Assembly: GCA_030062745.1 (NCBI GenBank)
Contig: CP099839.1
Location: 12,439,302-12,503,301 of the forward strand
Reading direction: 5' to 3'
Length of the DNA: 64,000 bases
DNA from: Capitulum mitella
Lineage: Eukaryota; Arthropoda; Thecostraca; Pollicipedomorpha; Pollicipedidae
Shown here: positions 12,387 through 24,300 of the stretch, in pieces
Layout: each line of letters starts with the position of its first letter
Position numbering within the stretch: position 1 is the stretch's first letter
Program-made: the position numbers and the translations under genes
The notes under the pieces: model-generated
Told to the model about the DNA's origin: nothing
Seen by the model: only the letters and a program-made list of their open reading frames with translations
Databases searched by the model: none

Positions 12387-15300
12387 TACTGGACATATTA
12401 TTATGGATTTTTGTAAAAGAAGCTATACTGCTTGGAAACATGGGTGGTCGGTATTTCGATGCATCGGTATATCGATGTATAAACAATTTCTGAATGCATT
12501 TTCATATTCAGTATTTCTAATGAGTACTTTGTATTGATAAAAGCCCGCTTTTAAGCACTCATCCACTCAATTTGACTGAACGTCATTTTTTGCCCATTTT
12601 TAAAAACACAACTTCAGCGCTGGAACCTTTCCAGCTGAGTTCACTCTTGAATTTGACTGGTATTCTAGTTTCACTTTCGATTCATTCTGGATACAAAAAA
12701 GTTAAATTATAGCAAAATAATCACATTTCCATCGATTTATTGACGAATTAGTGAGGATGGGTAAAAGGGCTGACCTCAGTCCCCGTAAGAAAGGTCAAAT
12801 AAAGACTTTACTGGAAAATTCTACTCTTAAACAGGTAGAAATCGCCAAGGAATTGAAGGTATCGACCCAAACTGTTAGTTTAGTTAAGAAAAATTTACAG
12901 AAAGACATTCCATTGGAGAACAGGAGAGTTGGAAAATGTGGCCCGAAGAGGAAGACAAGTGCAAGAACAGACCGCAAGATTAAAAATATGTCATTGAAGA
13001 TGAGAAGGGCTTCCTGTCAAAAGATTTCAAGCATTCTTGCTAAAGAAGGGTTCCATGTTCATCGGAAAACCGTTAGTCGAAGACTCCTGGAGTGTGGACT
13101 GAAGGCCTACAGGCCTAGGAAAAAGCCGCGTCTTACCCAGAAAATGATTGAAGCAAGAATGTCATGGGCAAATGAGCACAAAGAATGGACTGTAGCAGAT
13201 TGGTCTAAGGTAAATCATTATTACAGAATTCTATATTGATCATACTAATTTTTAGAAATAGTTCTATCACTAAGTAATCTGTTTTTAAATTTGTTTGCCT
13301 AGAAAATTATACAGGCAATTTTCCGATGAAAATCATGAATCTGTAGAGTAGGATTCTTGATGTCTTAAAAAAGTTCTCGATAAGCCAGCATCATTAATTC
13401 ATTTCAGGTGGTGTTCTCTGATGAAAGCACCATATGTGTGCTGGATGACAGGGTTCAGACTGTACGACGACGTCCAGGAGAAGAGTTCAAACCTGAATGC
13501 CTGAGAAAAACTGTGAAATTTCCTCAAAAAATCATGGTATGGGGAGCAATTTCTACAAGCGGTACAAGTCGCTTACACATAGTGGAGGGAACTATGAATG
13601 CCAGCAAGTATATATCTGTACTAAAGAATCGTCTCCTACCTCAAATCAGGGACTGGGAGCTTGCTGATGACTGGATTTTCATGCAAGATGGGGCCCCCTG
13701 TCATACTGCCAAGTCAGTGAAGGCATGGTGTGGAGAAAATCAGGTGAAATTGCTCTCTTGGCCAGGCAACTCACCTGATATGAATCCCATAGAGAACCTA
13801 TGGGAGGTTCTCAAAAATGAAATACATCAAGTGCCAATTACAAGCAAAACAACGCTGATAGCACGTCTTATAGAAGTGTGGTTTCATTCTGACAGATTGA
13901 AGGAAATGTGCTCAAAGTTGATTGAAGGGATGCCAAAACGTATTGAAGCTCTTTTGAAAGCAAAGGGAGGACAGACAAAATACTAGAAGGACAATAATAA
14001 TTTCTCATACTAATAAAATGATATTTGATGTGTATTTGTCGTATATTTTGATGAAATGAAGCAAATTTTATGATTTTCTCAAAAATCCATAATAATATGT
14101 CCAGTACTGTATATTGATGGCCAACGAAACCCATGCCAAAATTCTGCATCATTTCTTTCGGATGTGCAAACTGAAGAGCCAAGATCGGGATCGGCCTCGG
14201 CGATGTCTGTTTCCTGTGTTCATTTTACCAGCGCAAAGTTTTATTGAGTGACAGACAAATTCCAAATGCGGTGGTAGGTTAGTCGCAAAGCTTGGAGTAC
14301 TGCAAGCCTTGGGGTATTTAGACACCTTTTGCACTGATTAACATACATAGCAATCTTAACCTCGCCAGTCGGAGGGATTGCTGTCACACACAAGCTGGAG
14401 TCCTCTTTAATTTCAACCAAACGTTGTAAGTCAAAAATCCGTAGTGTACGGTAAATGACATTTCATCATTCCTCTGATCGGACAACTGATTTTGAACCTG
14501 GTTAAGCTAAAAAGAAATATGTCAAGATCATTTTGACGGAATACTGGAAACCGTTACAAGGGAAAAGGAGCCAGGAAACCGATGACGAGCTCTCTTTAGC
14601 TGTGATTCCTGACCCAGATTTTCAACCTTCAGTGTTCTAGTTATCTGTCGTTGACGACCTAAAATGGTTATGATCACAAGCCAACTCCGAACTGCTCATG
14701 GTTCAAGCTTTAATAAAAAATGAGGCGGCCTATGGTCCTCCAATGTTTCATAAGCTTCACATGTTCGTCTTCTTAAAAAAGAGAACCCACAGTTGTTTTT
14801 TCCGATTGTTCTGAAAAAGTTTGACTCCTGGAATTATTATTGTCGAAGCAGAAACGTCAGAGTGATGGCGGACTTCCGATAACATTCAAGGGCGGTATAC
14901 TCAAAACTGGGTCGACGCCGTGTTTCGCCGTGATGCTGGTCTGTTTTCTGCAGAATTGTTATTGGCGTTCTGCTCACTGCAATGCCGTCATGTCACAATT
15001 CAAACGCAGTTGCATTTGCACAGTGCACGCCTGAGGGGTCCGAGGGCCGGGAATTTTCATGACGCAGAAATGACGTCATCCGACTAGCGTTTGAACGCAA
15101 TAGGCCCAAACCACGCTGAAATCGAGATCAGCGAAAGGTTCCGAAAGAAAAGCCCGGCCTGCTCTCCTCTCTGCGCTGCCACACCCGACACGGCGAATGC
15201 ATACCAACACGAGCTGATGGCCTCTAACCGAGCCACCGTTTTATGGTCGTAAACGCTACTGGTGTCGGCAGCAATAGTGCCTCTCACGCCATCGCCGTCG

Positions 15301-18300
15301 GGGCAGGGAGCGTACCCGGCAGCCCGCACTGCGTGGCTCTCGGCAGTCAGCGGTCTGCCAGATCACACCGCACAGAATCCTAACGTAATGGAGATGAAGC
15401 GCGATAGCTTAATGGACGGCGGTGTACGGCCGTGGCCGCGGAACCGGCCGCCGCCCGCCGGCAAACGGCTAACAATATCGTTACACTGAGAGCTGCTTGT
15501 TCATTAAGTACCCCTGCAGACAAATTAAATAAAGCAAGAGTAATCGATCGGTGTAATGATGCCAGCAGGGCCCAGACGATCTCGAAATGGTTGACGAGAC
15601 GGCAATGAAATGCTCGTGAGAGCATGCCGCCTCAGGGAACAAGGTTGAGGTGCACGAAAATGAGGCTTCTTAGGAAACTGGCTTTATCAGCAGAAGTTCG
15701 CATGTAGAGGTTGTCATTTGAGGCCTTATTTTAACAAAACGTGGTGCAGGGTAGCGACGTGACAGACAGGTCTAGAAAACATAATAATTCAAATGCTACA
15801 AAGCCTTCAAGGAAACGTGTTGATATCCATGGTTGGGCACTACTCTCTCGCTCCTTGTTTAATGACTGAATGTAGGTTTTTGATGAAGTGGAGCTCGGTA
15901 AAAAAGCAACGGACAGAGAATCTCCCGAACCAAGCATTATTCCTGAAATAAAGGCGTTTCTGCGTATGCTGGTGACGAACAGTTTAAGTGCAGGAAGTGC
16001 ACTGCTTTTAGAGAATGATGGAGATTTAATGTCGCGAATCCGTCACAGCCGACGTTATCTTTTACACTGAGAAGAAAAAGGCAGCAAAAAAATACGCAGA
16101 ACAGACGGGTAGTTTTGAGCTGGTTTTATGTAGCATTTTGCAATGTTGTGAAATGAATTGGTAGCACGGGGAGAGGCGCACACCTCGCAATCCTCATGGT
16201 AGCTGCGGCAAGACATGCAGATTATGAGCCCGTAAAATTGTCATGAAGCAAAGTCGACACAAAAAGCACTGTGACTATTGTTTTAGGTGTGCTATGCGGG
16301 CTCCGTGCTCCCATCATTTGTGAAATAGCATTTGCAGAAAAAAAAATATCCTCGGTGTTTCGAAACATGCAGCTTTAGTCAACGCGCTTCCAGTGCAATT
16401 AACAAAGCGTGAGGTAATCTTTGGCGTCTTTGTGGACGTTTCCATCCAAAAATACCATCGCCCTTCTAAACACTTTCACATTTAACCTTTGACGTGTCGA
16501 ACTCCGGACTCACCTTCGCCAGGTCGGGTTTTCATGAGAACCCCCAAGATTTCAAGACTACAAGTACCATAGAAATACTAAAACGCCATTGGGGTGGCTT
16601 TGGCGAGACTAGCAGGACTTAATTTAACTTTCTGCAGTAAGTTCAATAATAAGGCTATCGGATGTCATGCTACGTCAAATTAAGTTCCAACATCTTTTGG
16701 CAGAAAAAAGTAAATAATCAGTCGTCTGTGGTTCCAAAAAGGATAGCAACAAAAGGCCTGAACCTACACATTGCGGCAAAAGGACATTATATGCCAACAC
16801 TGGCCATATCAGAATATCATAAAGTTTGAAGATTAACCTGCCCCCGACTGAGGGACCGTTGACCGCCCCCCACCCCCACCCCGTGAGGTTTTACCAAAAC
16901 TACGAAAAAACAAACGAACGCAGCTCCACGAAATTTCGTGCACCTTTTGCTTGATCATTTTTACACCTTGTGTCAAAGTCTTAACCTCAGGTCAAGCCAG
17001 GTGTTTGACCTAGGATCAGGTCAAGCGGACCTATATCCAAAAAAGTTGAGCGCCCTGTAGCATCTTCGGAAAACATGATGTTACAATAATTTTTTCAGGG
17101 ATTAGAGATCTTGATAGATGCAACAAATCTGCTATCTCAAGTTTTTCGGAATTTCCCGGGCCATTATCCGAAGGTCAAGCATATTCTCAAGACATGTCGT
17201 TTTTTTGGAATATGGTGGAATTTTTCATAACGTTTCCACTGCGGGGTGATGCAAACATCTAGTTACCGTCAATGGGTAAAGTATCAATGGCTTCCAGCCA
17301 TTGACCTGAGGCCAGGCCACGAATAATTGTGATAAGCCTAAATACACCGCCGTCAAAATCAGGGACGAATCACTCAGAACAGGTAGGAAATGGCAGAACT
17401 GCCTCGCACAGCCCCAAGTAATAGCAGGAAGTTCAAAAAGTTTAAAAAAAATTGCATATTGTGGAAATAAATAGGCTCCCGTGAAAAAAGCTCCGCCAAT
17501 TGTGCAGATTGATGACCACTGATTTTTTCCAAAATTAAGTATGTGAACAATCACAAGAACCACTAGGGTCAATAAATATTGGATTAAAAAGGCTTATGTC
17601 GCAAAAATAAAGGGACGCTGAAATTAGTTCCCGTCAATTTCATACCTCGTTCGGCGACGGTGCCCGCCGGCAGCCGGCGCGAAAATCGCCGTGTGTTTAA
17701 CTCAACGTTTCCGGGTATATATTGAGCAAATCAGAGAAATTAGATTTGTATCGGCATCTGCGGACTTTTACATGTTCGTTGGTGTCAACCTCCTAGACTA
17801 TATTAATCACGGCTCTTGAGATCCAGGTCGCCTCTCGGTTTCATGCAGCTGGCAGTGAGAAAGCATATATAGGACGTAAATGACTTACATATTATCGAGA
17901 AGTACAAATGAGACCAGTTTCGAGTTTTGCTTGTTACGGACGTTCCAACGGTGAGCTTATTTTTATCGTGCCACTAACCGTTCGTGATTTAGAGGGGGCC
18001 CGATCAACCGTCCCTTTCCCCAGTCGGGCATAATCGGCGCCGACCACCAGTCGGGGGCGGGTTAAGGAGACTGTTGCCTTATTTTCTGGGCAGAAGTAGC
18101 GGTTCTCCGAATGTAAAAAAGGCGTGTTGGCTGATACGCGCTTGCAAATCTATCCGGCTCACAGATCAAGTCTGCATCCGTCGCGTTAGGGTCAAACAAG
18201 GCCCAGGTCAAAGTTTGTTGGTTACACACATGCCCCACCCTCCCCCCGTTGGTTACACCCATGCAAGGCGGAAAAACAGTGAATTAGTGGCGCTCCGAAA

Positions 18301-21300
18301 TTTCGTGTCAGCTCTTTATCGCTGTTCGCCTATTAAAAAAGGGGGAGGGGTGGGCTCCGAGAGACCTCCGACCCGATGAGGGCTTACTCAATGGTGAAGA
18401 CGCATATGAAAATACACTATGCCTGACTGTGATATGAAATACGGCTTTTGTATCGATGTCCTTTCTACCTTCTGGCCAGACGCCATGGGTTGCTTGGACC
18501 TTAACCCTATTGCGGGAGGGCTAGACGGTATAGTCGATTCCCGGCAGGGGGGATACGGCCCCCCCCCAGGTCTCGAGAACTACACGTCCGGTTTTATCGC
18601 AACAAACGGCAATCGATTTGCCATGACGTAAACTACATTTTTGTAAAAAGAAATTTTCGAAATTCTGAAATGTTTGGATACAAGGGGGCAAAAATGTCAA
18701 AATCAGGGGTATTTTTGGACTTCTTATAACTCTGTTGTTTATTGACCGATTTCAATGAAACTGTCATGAATCGAGAGATTATGGATAGGGCTTTTACCAT
18801 GGGTCACCAAATCTGAAATTCTGAGAAAATTCATGGGCGTTCACAGGGTTTCAAAAATAGAAGGATTAGTTTTCTAACAACTGGACGAACAAAACAGACA
18901 AAAACACTTGTTTTGGCTTCTGCTAGTCATGTTCTGCTAAAGAAGTACAAATCGCATCACAATGTTTGAATAATGTTAGCATGGGCGGCACCTGGGACAT
19001 GAAAAAGGGGAAACTGTCAAGGTCACACGTTCTTCAGATCAACTTGTGACCTTTGACCTTAAATGACCTCCAGTAACCTTGGGGTCACTTGGAATGATCT
19101 CGTGTGCAGTTAATATTATCTGTAAACGTTTTCAGTCGTTTGAATTTGCTCTATTTCAAAAATTTCATTTTATGGCTATTGCGATATAGGGTACGCGCAC
19201 TGACATTTTAGGTCATAGCTCCGTGACCCGACTTGATATCAAGCTGAAACTTAGTACACAAGTAGAGGGCACCGTTCTACGTCACTACGATTCCGGGTTT
19301 GGCATTTGAAAAAAGGCACCGAAATTATTGCAAAAAAAACAAATTTTGACTTTTGACCTTGACCTGACCTTGTAAAGTGACCTCAGATAAACAAAGCTAC
19401 ATTTGCACATTGCCCAACTATATAGCTATACATCCATATAAAGTTTTAAGTTCTATATTAAAAACTCTGTTTTTGGCAGACATTTTCCTTTTACCCCCAA
19501 CATGGCCAAAAATGGCTTGAGGTGACTCCAAAAAACGTTGCCTGGCTCCGCCCCTGAGCAAAATAGAATTTTGAAATTTTGTCACGGCACGTAGAAAGAA
19601 TAGCTAGGAAAAGTCACCAGGTTTCGTGAAGCTGCGTAAAAAACCTGGAATTGGCAAGCAAAAAACCCGAGGGGGGGGCGGATTCAGCCCCCCCTGCCGG
19701 GAATAGGATTAAATCCGCAATTCGTGTCATCTTATTTTGCTCACATTGTCTCATAGGCGAAATATCCCTGCCACTGGATGCCTCTCCACAGTTTTCGTGT
19801 ACTTTAAGTGTTGTTCCCAGGCTAGTCCCTGGCACGAAGCCTATACTTTTGTTTTGCGATAATGCTGAGCTCGGCAGGCGAACACTTCTTAGACATGTCA
19901 AAATCACATGTTGGCATCTGGATGCAGGGGCGTAGCCAAGCTTCCGCCGGGGGGGGGGGCAAATCAGATCAAAGGGGCCCTTGTAACCAATGGGGACCCT
20001 CGCCAAGGGCTGATCCAGGATTTTGTCAAGGCGGGGAAGGGGGTGGAGGCGAATGGTCACTGCGGGGCACCCGTTTTTTTTGGCCTTCATATATGAAAAA
20101 TGATGTAATTTCGCCTTTTTACCATCAAAAATAACCGCAAAAATTCAAATGCGTCATCTTATTTGAGAACATTCTGTTACGAAACAATGTGGCCGAAATA
20201 TGGCAAAAACGAGAAGATTTTGGGCGGTTCCGTCTCTCCCTCCATTTGAAATGTCTTTTCTGTATCTGGTCCAGGAGCCCGTCTGTCCCCGCCCCCATCC
20301 CGTAACTTCTGGGTTGTTTTTGTCAGCTTAGTTTAGGTTCCCTCTTGCAGTTACAAGGGCACTTTTGGTGGTCTTAGCCCGTCTGCCGTGCCAGGACCCT
20401 CCAGTGGTCTCAGGTTCCTTCTACAGTTTCACGTGTCCCGCGGGACGTCACAGGCTCTCCTTTGGGAGTTTCAGGGGCACCTCGGACAGTCTCAGGGACT
20501 CATTTGACAGTTTCAGGGGCGCTTAAACCATTTCGGGTTCTCTCCTGTCGTTCCTCGAACGTTTTTGCCGTCTAAGGAGCCCCCCCCAGGCACTAAAAAA
20601 GACCCTCTATAAGTCTGTTTCCGCCGTAACAGAGGCGCCTCTGCCAATCCTCTAGGCCCTTTGGCCGTTTCAGGAGCAGTCTGGACGTCTCGAGGTCTCG
20701 TAGTTTCAGGGGCCTCTCTGGTCGTCTCTGGGACACCTATTGCTAGAGACTTCTAGTTAGCAGTCTCAAAGGTCCCTCTCTAGCAGTCTCAATGGAACCC
20801 CCGTGATCCTGGGTACTCCGCTTATCGTCTCCGAGAAACATTTGTGATATCTCAGGGACCTTCTGGCAGTTACAGAAGACCTTTTGGCAATTTCAGGGCC
20901 CTTGTGCAGTGTTATAGACCCTCTGAACGTTTCCGGTGGTCCCCATGGCTGTATTAGGGGTCTTCCTCTGTTGCATAAGGTATATCTGGCAGTCTTTTAA
21001 GGCCCCTTTAGCCTTAACAGAGGCTTTTATTGGCGCTTCAGGGGCCTCGTTGGCAGTCTCAGGGGGACCTTGCCCGTGTCAGGAGTTCACTTGTTGCACT
21101 CGGGAAGCCTTTGGCGCCGAGCGCCCCCATAAACCCCAAATACCGTCTCAGAGGCCCTTTTATTGTCTTTCCCTCGAAGGAGCCCTGCGACCTTTTTGGC
21201 GGTCTCAGGGGTCATCTGCGTTGTACGGGCTCATCTTGCCGTCTCAGAAACTACCTGACGTTCCCGGGACCCCTGATAGCATCAAAAAACCCTCAAGGTT

Positions 21301-24300
21301 TCAAAAAGGCCAATGTAGCCGATTGGTGGCTCCTCTCGAGGTTGAGAAGGTCACCGACGAATCCCTCCTCTGGCTGGCCAGGGTCTCCTTATGCCGTGCT
21401 AGGCACCCTCTTAAGTTCTTCCCGTTTCAGGTGCCTCTCTGGCAGTTTTAGCGGTGTCATGGACCCTTTGCCGTGCTGGGGCCCCTTGCGGTCCCTGGGA
21501 CCCTTGAAGAGGTTCAAGGGACCTTCCTTTGATCTTAGGGGCCATCTTACTGTGTCAGGGTCTCATTTACCCTCCCGGAGGCCCTCTGACTACATCAAGG
21601 ACCTTCAGCTTGTCACTCACAGGGGCCCCCTAGGGACTCAGTCCTCATCTTGGCCGTCTCTGGGGCCCTATGAGCCATCTGGCGGTCTCAGGGACCATCT
21701 GCCGTGTTCGGGCCCTGTTGTGGCCTCAGGGGCCCTTTGGGGGCTTCAGGGCTCTCTATGCGCCTCAAAGGTCATCTAACCCTCCAGGAGGCCTCCCTGA
21801 CTGCATAAAGAGCCCGTCAGGTTCTTACAGAGACCTCGTAAAGCTCATACGTGGCCCCATCTCAGGCCTCAGGAGGGAGAGAGCGATCGTCTCAGTTGCT
21901 CCCCCTTGGATCCGCGTCTGGCCCTCGTAATTAGTGGGGCCTCATGTGGTTAAATTTACTGTCGGTTTGTAAAGGGGCCCGCTGACGTGTAAAGGGAGCC
22001 CATGCTCGCCTGTAAAGACGTTCCTGCCGACCTGGCGGGTGTCTCTTACATTTTTACATTTACGTTTACTGCAGGGATATTTTTACTGGAAAGCAGGGAC
22101 CCCTGAATGGTCGTTTAGGAGCCCCTGTTGGCCAGGGGGTCAGTGCCTGTCTGTAGAGGGCACCCTATACACCTGTAAAGGGTCCCTGTCGACCCCTGGA
22201 GGCAGGGGCAGGGGTCTTCTTCCAGATCGAAAGGAGGTCCTTTCAGAGGCTGACATGGTCCCTTTATGGGCCGACAGGGGGCTCTCCCCAGACAAGCAGT
22301 GAACCCCCTACAAACTAGCAGGGGCCCCTCAACCCTTATTCAGACCACGGGCCTCTCTTCATAGCACACCAAGCCTTCTTGTATGTTCGGAGTGCATTTT
22401 CTTTAGGTTCGTAAGCCCTCTTTAATGCTTAAAATATTCTTATTTTCCTTTAATCGTCTGTTTCGGACAGCGTAAGACGCCCTGCGGGCGCCTCACGCTG
22501 TTCAAAGAACGGGGGTCTTTTGCCCCAGGGGGCTCGCTCGGCCACCAGGGGTCCCGCTTGGCCTCCAGGGGGGCCATGGCCCCTTTGGCCCCTCTTAGCT
22601 ACGCCACTGACTGGATGAGACTGCTGATTCGCGGCCTCACGGCCGCTGAATTCGTATACGACGGCGGGACTTTAGTACGGCACTAATGGCCATGAGGTCG
22701 GGCTGCATAATTTGTTTAACAACGTTGTGTATTGTCTAGCGGTGTCCTTGGTCTAACTGTTTATGCGGTGTCAATGGGCGTCGGCAGATAAAAGAAACAA
22801 ACGGCCAATTAATAGCAATTAAGCCCGTGCCCACTTCGGATCATATCATGTTTCATCCTGACATCATTTAAGGTATGCATGTGGAAATGGGCAGCATGAC
22901 AGCCAGGACTGCTCGCGTAGTCATCCAATATTTTTTTGCATAGTAGATTAATTCTGATGATAATTTAGAGTCTTCCAGCGTGTTCTATTCTCGGAACGCA
23001 CCACCCAATGCCTTAAAATGATGTGAAAATGGGAACTTATGACATTTGGCTTCATGACACCGCACAGTCATAATAACAATGGATAATGTTCACAGTTGTT
23101 TGGTTACTTTGATCACCATTTTCAACCGTAAGTGCCGTTTTGCGGTGAAAACTATATACCTCACCTAGAGGGATGTCGATTCGTATTCTTTTGAGAAGGC
23201 CCTGGCCCACTCAGTGCTGATTCCCCCATGTTGGTTCCGGCCCAACCAACATTCTTTGTCATTTTTTAAGGGAAACGAATAATAATAACGAAAAGAAGGA
23301 CTGCAATAGATAAGAAATAGGCAGAAAGTAAAGAATAAAGTCTAAAGCGATGTATCCATTTTTCTATCTTTCATCTGTATATTTTTCCCTTGTACTTGTC
23401 CCTTGTACATTGGGGATAAATGCAAATTTTACTTGATACATAGTAGAGAAAAATTTATAAATTTCCGTCACTAAAAACAAAGTGGGCTAAATCCGTTAAG
23501 AAGGTCCCACATTTAGGGGGAGGTTAAGTTGTCGGGCCCTCGGCTCGGCTCCCTAATCATTTACAGGAATTGACGCCTCTGCTCACCTATGCTGACATTG
23601 TCTGTATTTGTGAGACTGTACCACGACGGCACGAGAGTTTAGAATTTATGAGAAAAATACGCCAGACTTGCTCAGGCGAAACCGGTCTATGAACTCGTGT
23701 TTTGCATAATTGACTTTGAAAGACACCCAAAGACCTGACACTGAACTCGCTCATTAGTCGATAGCCGGCGCTGTAAAGCAGTCTCGTGTAATCCATTAAA
23801 CCTTACAACCTTGTTCCACAGGCAAAGGGGGTGCACAGTCACCCGCGGCCAGAGGCCAAGTCGACGGCGGAGGCGCGCCGCTCGGTCGGCTCGGCCCGGC
23901 GTTCACGACACAGCGGCCGCACGCCGTCCGACGCGCCATCTACAGCCGGCTCCGGCAAGCTGCTGGAGAGGGCGCTGCTGGGCGGCGAGCGGCAGCCTCC
24001 GACCGCCTCCTGGCAGTCCGACGGTGAGCAGCAGCTCGACCGGCGGCAGAGCCTCAAGCGAAGGAAGCGAGACAAGCAGGAGCTGTTGGTAGAGCTCGGT
24101 CGAAAGTGTACCGTTTGGCATTATGAATGAGGTATTCCCGTAACCATAACGCTACATAGTACGCATTCCCCCATGGGAAGGGGCTTACTCGTCCGCCCGA
24201 GATCTCGAGAACTACCCGTCCGTTTTGATCGCAGCCAACGGTAATCAATTTGCCATGATGTAAGCTGCATTTTTACCAAAAACTGAACATCTAAGGGATG

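Larger units (their letters stand above)
12384..14109 (+). mobile_element. Complete Tc1-family DNA transposon (1726 bp)
   Basis: The element starts CAGTACTGG and ends with its reverse complement. It has perfect 30-bp terminal inverted repeats (12384-12413 and 14080-14109) and TA dinucleotides outside both ends (12382-12383, 14110-14111), the target duplication of Tc1/mariner elements. Between them lies one full-length DD34E transposase in two exons without stop or frameshift. Perfect termini and an intact frame suggest a recent insertion, possibly still able to move. It sits in gcm intron 4, in the same orientation as the gene. Confidence 0.93.

Noticed and set aside
16294..16301. GCM binding site (ATGCGGGC) implying gcm autoregulation
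   Set aside because: A degenerate 8-mer like this is expected several times in the window by chance, and it is not clustered.
21030..21779. 249-codon open frame inside the minisatellite
   Set aside because: It follows the degenerate repeat units, which rarely contain stops. A second overlapping frame is open too and no conserved motif exists.
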